DNA from: Gelatoporia subvermispora B
Lineage: Eukaryota; Basidiomycota; Agaricomycetes; Polyporales; Gelatoporiaceae
DNA length: 64,000 nucleotides
Reading direction: 5' to 3'
NCBI GenBank assembly: GCA_000320605.2
Contig: KB445796.1
Coordinates: 712,926 to 776,925 of the forward strand
Part shown: in pieces, positions 58,491 through 64,000 of the stretch
Layout: each line of letters begins with the position of its first letter
Position numbering within the stretch: the first letter of the stretch is position 1
Position numbers and translations under genes: made by a program
Notes under the pieces: generated by a model
Seen by the model: only the letters and a program-made list of their open reading frames with translations
Told to the model about the DNA's origin: nothing
Database searches by the model: none

Positions 58491-60221
58491 CTATCGTCTC
58501 CCGGCCTCCGCCCCGCCAAAGCGCAGCATATCCTCATGCGCGCGCTGCGGCTCCGCCTTCATCCCCGCGCCGGCGCCGGCCATATCTCCAAACAGCCGTT
58601 CGGAGCGGTTGAGGTACGACGCGTGGTGGCGCGCGTGCGCATGCGGGTGCGGCACGTGGTGCATCGTCGGCGTCGGGGTGCTCGTCGGGTACGGCACGCG
58701 CATCGCGAGCGCCTGCGCCTGGGCGGACTGCGCGGCCTGGCTCGGGGCGGCGGCCATGTCCGGCGGGAGGTGCGGGTGCGGGTGCGGGTGCGGGGCGTGC
58801 CCGGGGAGCCCCGCGTGCGAGTGCGTGTGCGCGCGCGGGTGCGGGTGCACGTGCTGCGCCTGGACCTGCTGGACGTGCTGGTGCGCGTGCTGGTGCGCGT
58901 GCGCGTGCGCGGGGTGCTCGAGCGGGGAGCGGATGTGCTCGTGCGGGTCGCGCGCGTGGTCCTGCATCACGCCCACATTCACGTCGGGCATCGCCTGGTG
59001 CTGCTGCTGCTGCGGGTGCGGCGAGAGCGGCGCGGGCGTCGCGGGGTGGGACAGCGTCGGGTGGAACGTGCCCATCAGGCTCAGCGGGCTCCCCGCGTGC
59101 GCGTGCGCGTGGCCCATCCCGAGGTGCTGCTCGAACGGGGAGTGCACGGGCTGAGACGCCGGGGCGGGCCGCTGGGGCTGCTGGGGCTGCAGGAGCTGCT
59201 GGGGTTGCGGCGCGGAGAGCTGGTGGTGTTGCGGCTGCGGTACGGAGAGCGGCTGCAGCGAGGGCTGGAGGCGCACCTCGGGCGAGGCGGACTCGACGGA
59301 GCCGGTGTTGAGGGGGCGGGGCTGCAGCGGCTGCGGGACGGCCGACGGGGGGCGCTGTTCGCGCTTGGGCTCGATCGGGGTGGATGGGGACGGGTGGGCT
59401 GGTTGGGCAGCGGGCTTGATGGACCCGTGTGGGCTCACGGCGGGTGGGTCGCCGTCGTCCTCGGCACCCATATTGTGCTCGCCCTCGTCCTCTTCGCCGT
59501 CTTGGGACGTCGACGCCGACGGGCCCGCCTCGGGCTGATGCGCCTTTTGGGCTGCGATTTCCTCTGCGGTCAGGAAGCGACCGCCGGGCCCGCGCGGACG
59601 GCGCATGGCGTGTTTGTGCCGCGATTCATGAAGGTATGGCTGCGAAGCGAGATGAGGGGCTTCGCGGGGGGAAGCAGGGGCTGACGTACCTTTCGCTGAG
59701 TCGAAAGCCTGTGGAGCTCCGCAAGACGCTGCCTCGCCACGCGCCGCTTCAGGATGCGGTAGTACTGCTTCGCGTTGACGTAGAGGGGCTCCTCGTCCAT
59801 GGGCACATCGTCCTGGATCTGGTCGACGGGCCGGTCGGGCTCGTGGTGGTGGTGAAGGTGCGGCGGGGCATGGTCCTGCGGGGGCTGGAGGAACAGGTTG
59901 TGGGGAGATTGGGGTATGGGTGTAGGTGCGGGCGACGGTTGCTGCTGAGGCGAGGGCTGGCGCGAGAGGTGCGTTCGTTGTTGTTGCTGCTGCTGCTGCT
60001 GCTGGGCGGGGCCTGGAGGATAAAACGTATAGAGCCCGACGTGCGGGTGTGCGTGCGTCTGCTGATGGGTCGGCTGCTGATGGGCTTGTGGATGCGTTGC
60101 GGGATGGGAAGTATGCTCTGTGCAGATTGTGAGCGGGGAAAACGAGGAGGGGGAAGAGGAGAAGAGGCTGACGATACGGGTGATAAGACGGCGGGTTGAA
60201 GAGGTGATCAACGTTGTCCAT
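58491..60221 (-). CDS. HAP2: CCAAT-binding factor subunit HAP2/NF-YA
   Basis: Three exons on the minus strand: 60221-60173, 60117-59690 and 59639-58491, giving 541 aa. The CBFB/NF-YA core is at about residues 125-183. Subunit-contact helix: EEPLYVNAKQYYRILKRR, continuing VARQRLAELHRLSTQRK; DNA-binding part across intron 2: PYLHESRHKHAMRRPRGPGG, continuing RFLT. All conserved Arg/His residues are present. A Gln/Pro-rich N-terminus comes first. The long C-terminus has an acidic patch (DGEEDEGEHNMGAEDDGD), Pro/Gln-rich stretches and a His-rich region with HA, HQ and HP repeats. HAP2 joins HAP3/HAP5 on CCAAT boxes in the nucleus, controlling respiratory, nitrogen and secondary metabolism genes. 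The start ATG is followed by a 55-nt intron after codon 16. It is the only intact HAP2 in the window. Confidence 0.93.
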   Translation of the reverse strand: MDNVDHLFNPPSYHPYRQPLLLFPLLVFPAHNLHRAYFPSRNASTSPSAADPSADARTPARRALYVLSSRPRPAAAAAATTTNAPLAPALASAATVARTYTHTPISPQPVPPAPAGPCPAAPSPPPRARPARRPDPGRCAHGRGAPLRQREAVLPHPEAARGEAASCGAPQAFDSAKGTSAPASPREAPHLASQPYLHESRHKHAMRRPRGPGGRFLTAEEIAAQKAHQPEAGPSASTSQDGEEDEGEHNMGAEDDGDPPAVSPHGSIKPAAQPAHPSPSTPIEPKREQRPPSAVPQPLQPRPLNTGSVESASPEVRLQPSLQPLSVPQPQHHQLSAPQPQQLLQPQQPQRPAPASQPVHSPFEQHLGMGHAHAHAGSPLSLMGTFHPTLSHPATPAPLSPHPQQQQHQAMPDVNVGVMQDHARDPHEHIRSPLEHPAHAHAHQHAHQHVQQVQAQHVHPHPRAHTHSHAGLPGHAPHPHPHPHLPPDMAAAPSQAAQSAQAQALAMRVPYPTSTPTPTMHHVPHPHAHARHHASYLNRSERLFGDMAGAGAGMKAEPQRAHEDMLRFGGAEAGRR

Positions 60222-60279
60222 GGCGATAAGCTCGCTGGGTGAGTGTGGCTGGAGAACGGCTTGGCAAGTGCGGGCGATG

Positions 60280-60329
60280 ATTGGCTGTGGGCGGAGGAGT
60301 GTGGCGGACGACTATCAACCTGCGATTGG
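60280..60329 (-). promoter_or_regulatory. two CCAAT boxes upstream of HAP2
   Basis: On the HAP2 coding strand CCAAT occurs at 60284-60280 and 60329-60325, about 60 and 105 bp before the start codon and 45 bp apart. Both have the same orientation as the gene. Since HAP2 is the CCAAT-binding subunit, these are candidate autoregulatory sites; occupancy is inference. Confidence 0.5.
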
Positions 60330-60540
60330 CCAAAACCAGGCAGATCCCAAGCCGCGTCCTCACAAGCCTCTCCCAGCCCGCCCAGCCACGTGCAAACCAC
60401 GTGTGCACTACGCGCGCACCACGCGAGCGGGAGTGCCGAGCTCTGCCGGTGTGTGCATTCCGCGCTCCGACACTGCTCCGACTGGCTCCCGCGCTGGCTG
60501 CTGCGAGCCTCCTCCCGATTAACATCCCCCACGCCATTCG

Positions 60541-60972
60541 CTAGCTCTCGCTCGTCATGCCGCCGTGTATATAGCTGCGCGTGCCTGACCGCCGCGTCAC
60601 CTCGTCTTCTCTACACGTCTGTCCTTCCAGTACTTCTTGATCTTGATAGCCACGAGTGCATCGTACCTCTCGACCTTGCGCGCTCCTCGCTCGTCTTACG
60701 CACGTCGCTCGGCCTGCACACTCTAGGGTTTGACGGGGTGCTCTCTCGCTGGGCCCTCCTCCAGCTAAGACACTTAGCGGATCAATACGAAGACTTACGG
60801 TATACGGTACAGTCTTTGGCACGATCTCACTCAGAGCATGGTTATCTCTTGCAAAGGCTACCTGAGTCGCATAAGCAATATATAGCATATCACCATCTAA
60901 CAACAGGTATCAGCAATACAAATGCACAGTAGTGGTATCGAAGGGTGAGGAGTCCGCGGCACAAAGCTACAT
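60541..60972. other. spacer between HAP2 promoter and right TKL kinase
   Basis: About 430 bp, with the HAP2 promoter on one side and the 3' end of the minus-strand kinase on the other. It contains no recognisable gene; frames here are unsupported. Confidence 0.45.
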
Positions 60973-62066
60973 CTACAACGAAGATGATGTCGTCCCTTGC
61001 TGATCCAATTCCGATTCCAGACCTTCTAGAATCTCAGCGAATCGTGGTCTCTGGTTGTAGTCCTGATGCCAACAGCGGGTGATGAGTTCCCAGATCCTGT
61101 CCGTGAGACATACGGTGAGCTCTATATCTGATCGAGAAGGCCTGTTGCCTTGCATGACGTGATACATGACCATCCCGTTGTACCGGAGGTTTTGGAATGG
61201 CACGAGAGAGGTGAATACCTATGTGTGGATCCAGGATTAATCGCACACAGAACGGTTGTGATTTACCGACGCGCCGCACCTCGACTACTGTCATCGCAAA
61301 CGCGTAGACATCACTATGCGTCGTCCTGGTTTCCTTCGCGGCGAATTTCTTGGGGTCGAAAAGTTCTGGGGCCATCCATCGTATGGACCACTTCATTTCG
61401 GTGTCAGTCTCAACCTGACCATCGTATTTGAATGTCCCCAAACCAAAATCTGCTATGCGTGCGACGCCTTTGTCATCAACGAGCACATTTGCCTGTTCCA
61501 TGTAGCCGAGAGTCAAACATTGTGACATGCACGTCTCGAGGCACTCACCCCTTTGAGATCCCCATGTACGACTCCACTCTCATGGAGATACTTCATTTCC
61601 GAGGCAACCTCCCGCAGCTGAAGTAAAATGTGAATTATCGAATTACGAATACACGGGTTTGTTGCCGCGTACCAGTTGTAGTTTATTTGCCGATGGGTAT
61701 TTCCCCAGGTATTGATTGAGATTCCCCTGGTCCATGAAACCGCATACAATGTACAACTTGGAAGGTTGGATATTGATGCCTCGGAAGGGGACTATGTTAG
61801 GGTGCCGGGTGTACTTCAAAATAAACAGCTCCTTGTAAATGTACTGCAAATTGGGTCACTCGAATAGACACGACAATGGTCAAATGAGATAGTATTACTT
61901 TGCGCTGTGAATCTTTCGTGGGACCGTTGAATTCCTTCAGGGCAACATTGTGATCCCCTACTTTGCATTGACGGACGATTCCGAAAGCGCCTTGGCCAAG
62001 AATCGCAAAGGATTCCATCTTAGACAAGTCGAGTGGTAAAATCCATGACGTTGGAAGTAAAAACGT
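60973..62066 (-). pseudogene. TKL-type protein kinase, right copy, 5'-truncated
   Basis: It is the paralogue of the left kinase with the same exon pattern: GQGAFGIV, VALKEF, YKELFILKYTRHPNIVPFRG, HGDLKG, IADFGLGTFKYDGQVETDTE, SIRWMAPELF, and WHQDYNQRPRF near the stop at 60973. Homology starts at LLPTSWILPLDLSKMESF (about 62066), and everything encoding the N-terminal helical region is replaced by HAP2-derived sequence. The first ATG left is 62018, directly before the Gly-loop. The kinase domain itself looks complete, so a shortened kinase could still be made if a promoter exists. I call it a truncated gene. Confidence 0.7.
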
Positions 62067-62069
62067 CCC

Positions 62070-62695
62070 ATGGCGTGCTGGCGTTGCAACTCATGTGAAT
62101 ACTATTGTGGCTGCGAAGCGCGATGCAGTACTTCGCGGAGAGGAAAACACGCGCGGACGTTTCGCTGGGCTGAGAGCCTGTGCGGCTCCGCGGGACATTG
62201 CCTGCCATGCTACGCGCCTATGACAGTATTACTTCCCCGTGTCGTACATAGGCTCCTCGACGCTCGTCCATGAGCAGATCATCCTAGATCTGATCATGAT
62301 CGATCGGCCGATTGGGCTCGTGATGTAGGTGCGTCGGGAATGAGGACAGTGAGGGACAGTGCCCCTGAGGGGCTGCTATAGAATTAGGTTGTCAGGAGAA
62401 TGGGGAATAGACGTGGGCGCGAGGGACGGCTACTGCTGAGTCGAGTGCTAGCGCGAGAGGTGCGTTCGCCGCTGTTGCTGTTGTTGCCGCTGGTGGGCCT
62501 GGCAGGTAGAACAAGCGAGTTCTAAGACCATCCTCACTCCAAGCCGTCCGCGCTCAGCCTCAACTATCCCGAAACGCATGCTCTGGCGCAGTCGCCACGC
62601 GCCATCCACGCGAGGGGGCGCGCCGAACACTGTCGGCGTGTGCGCCCCGCGCTCCGACGCTGCTGCGAGTCTCCTACGTAGCCGATTAACATTTC
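62070..62695 (-). pseudogene. HAP2 (NF-YA) 5'-half pseudogene, copy 5
   Basis: It holds the half missing from the tandem copies. Reading leftward to rightward it matches the start of exon 3 (CCATGGCGTG, TATTGTGGCTGCGAAG), the CBF intron, exon 2 (GTCCATGAGCAGATCATCC near 62267, and the Gln-rich GCTGTTGCTGTTGTTGCCGC near 62473), and the promoter (GCTCCGACGCTGCTGCGAGT near 62651). A 300-400 bp portion is deleted and the frames are broken. Its left end joins the middle of the right TKL kinase. Confidence 0.75.
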
Positions 62696-63500
62696 CAAAA
62701 TTACACGAGCGCTATACGATGATCGTTAGCGGCTGCTCGCAGTCTGCAGAAACGTGCTATACTTGTAACGACATGTGCGTGGCACGCGCACATGTCAAAT
62801 GCTACTTCACAAATCCTCATGGTTCCGTTCCAGAACATCCGCAGTTCTGCCACGCCACGAGGTCGGGTGGTACGTAACGGCCCGTACATATAGGATGGCG
62901 TTGCATCGCGGGAGAACCTCGATTGTGGCAGTGGCCCTTTTGCATGCTAGCGCCACGATCTGCACCCGGATGGTCTCCTGGGCCATTTCCGAGCTCCGGG
63001 CGATATTTAATCTAGGCAATTTTCAAATCTAAGCATTTTGGTACGTCCACACTTCCGCCGCCGATACCAAGTGGTACGCACCCCACGCGATTCAGAGGGT
63101 GCAAGGCGGCCTGTACGAGGGTACCACGGGTTGAAGTTGTGCTGGAAATCACGACTCGCAGCGGTCGGCCTCTCGTGCGTCAACACGGCGAGCTCGATGC
63201 ACCTGTGCGCGATGCAAGGCGGTCTCGCACGGGGACTGGCAGCGCGTGCGACAGCAATTCCACACGAGCGCGCCCTCCCGACTGCAGTGCAAACCCACGC
63301 GAGAGGCGGAGAGGCGGAAAGGCCTCTACGACGACCTGCGAGACGGTAGGACTTGCAAAGACACTGGGGTGCCGCAGAGGGTAGGAGTGGTGTGTTCATG
63401 TCGGATTTCGAGGCGTGGATGAGCTAGCTGTGTAGTCAGACTGTCTCGTAGAGTCTTGTGAATGCCAGTAGTAGCCGCATTCCAGGGAAATGCAGAGGAC
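62696..63500. other. no convincing gene
   Basis: About 800 bp right of the last HAP2 fragment. GC-rich frames on both strands at 63007-63399 look like chance ORFs with no motif. I see no repeat of the neighbouring units. Confidence 0.4.
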
Positions 63501-64000
63501 TTAATGGGTTGCGAGTGTTCGGGCCGAGGCTGAGGCTGAGGCTGCCTGGACGTCCGCAGGAGTCTCAGTGCTCACAAGCCGAGTCGTGAGCCTCTCTCTG
63601 CGCAAAGTCCACTCTCCATTAGGGCGGCCCCCGCCCGCAACTGTTATCCCCTCTCTCGTCATCGTATGCCCTACCGGCTCAAACCCGTCCTCAGGGACTG
63701 GTTCGTGGGTCCGCACGCTCGTCGAGAACCATATATAATCACCCTCGAACACGTCGTTCCGCAGGGCGGAGAACAAAATATATTCACGGCTTACTCTGTA
63801 CGTGTCCGGCCTCTTGTCGCATCCTTTCGTCTTCGACGGCTGCATCTTCCTCAATCCATGGGGCCCACCCGCATCTCTCTCCTCGGAGTCTGACACTGTC
63901 CCGTCCATCGGAAGGTCCGCGGGCTTCTTCGTACCCAGTAACATCTCTGTGCGTTTGAAATGCGCGACGCCCAGCACGAGATGCTGCTCTGCCGGAGACT
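63501..64000 (-). CDS. unidentified protein, runs off the right edge
   Basis: An open minus-strand frame from the window edge to a stop at 63501 (about 166 codons seen). It contains LGVAHFKRTEMLLGTKKPAD, a basic piece (KMQPSKTKGCDKRPDTYRVS), YILFSALRNDVFEGDYIWFS and a Ser/Ala-rich tail. I do not recognise a domain. The balanced composition suggests a real exon, with the rest of the gene beyond the window. Confidence 0.35.
   Translation of the reverse strand, partial: SPAEQHLVLGVAHFKRTEMLLGTKKPADLPMDGTVSDSEERDAGGPHGLRKMQPSKTKGCDKRPDTYRVSREYILFSALRNDVFEGDYIWFSTSVRTHEPVPEDGFEPVGHTMTREGITVAGGGRPNGEWTLRRERLTTRLVSTETPADVQAASASASARTLATH

Noticed and set aside
58536..59684. 382-codon Arg/Gly/Val-rich ORF on the plus strand
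   Set aside because: It lies antisense to the last exon of HAP2, and its composition is what the complementary strand of His/Pro/Gln repeats gives. No domain and no splice support.
60243..60932. 229-codon plus-strand ORF beside HAP2
   Set aside because: It overlaps the HAP2 promoter and lacks any motif; the duplicated promoter at 62.6 kb does not preserve the frame.

Overview
The window is nuclear DNA from a filamentous basidiomycete, most likely an Agaricomycete. Genes carry many short (about 45-60 nt) GT-AG introns. Gene families typical of that class are present: DUF6533 seven-helix proteins, TKL kinases with an HGDLK catalytic loop, and a HeLo-like helical-bundle protein. Coding regions are GC-rich and the left third is AT-rich. 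There is one assembly gap (13915-14442). I recognised no tRNA, rRNA or CRISPR array.

Left third (1-15.7 kb): a decayed Ty3/Gypsy-type retroelement on the minus strand (about 180-5950), then about 9 kb of AT-rich, strongly CpG-poor sequence without a convincing gene. The gap lies in repeats, and a 165-bp-period tandem duplication sits just upstream of the first housekeeping gene.

Core block (15.7-28.7 kb): six intact, tightly packed genes. eIF3c (+) and eIF2B-gamma (-) converge. eIF2B-gamma diverges from a Kic1/Nak1-like Ste20 kinase (+) across 375 bp. The kinase converges on APS kinase (-). A pyroglutamyl-peptidase I-like gene (-) and a proline racemase-family gene (-) follow. Two introns, in eIF2B-gamma and in the racemase, are best read as GC-AG introns.

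Right half (29-64 kb): an accessory, rearranged region. It starts with a HeLo-like plus kinase-like gene (-) and an intact MGS1/WRNIP1 AAA+ ATPase (+). A composite segment then recurs: MGS1, O-methyltransferase relic, DUF6533 protein, and the 3' half of HAP2 (NF-YA). Two full-order rounds and two progressively shortened rounds fill 33-50.6 kb, and all copies after the first MGS1 are decayed. From 51.6 to 62.7 kb, two paralogous TKL kinases face each other around a DUF6533 gene and the intact HAP2. HAP2 fragments lie next to each kinase, one of them inverted and one cutting off the 5' end of the right-hand kinase. A partial unidentified ORF runs off the right edge.

The core genes serve translation initiation, polarity signalling and sulfate activation. 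The main feature of the window is the serial amplification and decay of the MGS1/HAP2 segment, in which MluI-cell-cycle-box-like promoter motifs survive better than the genes they precede.
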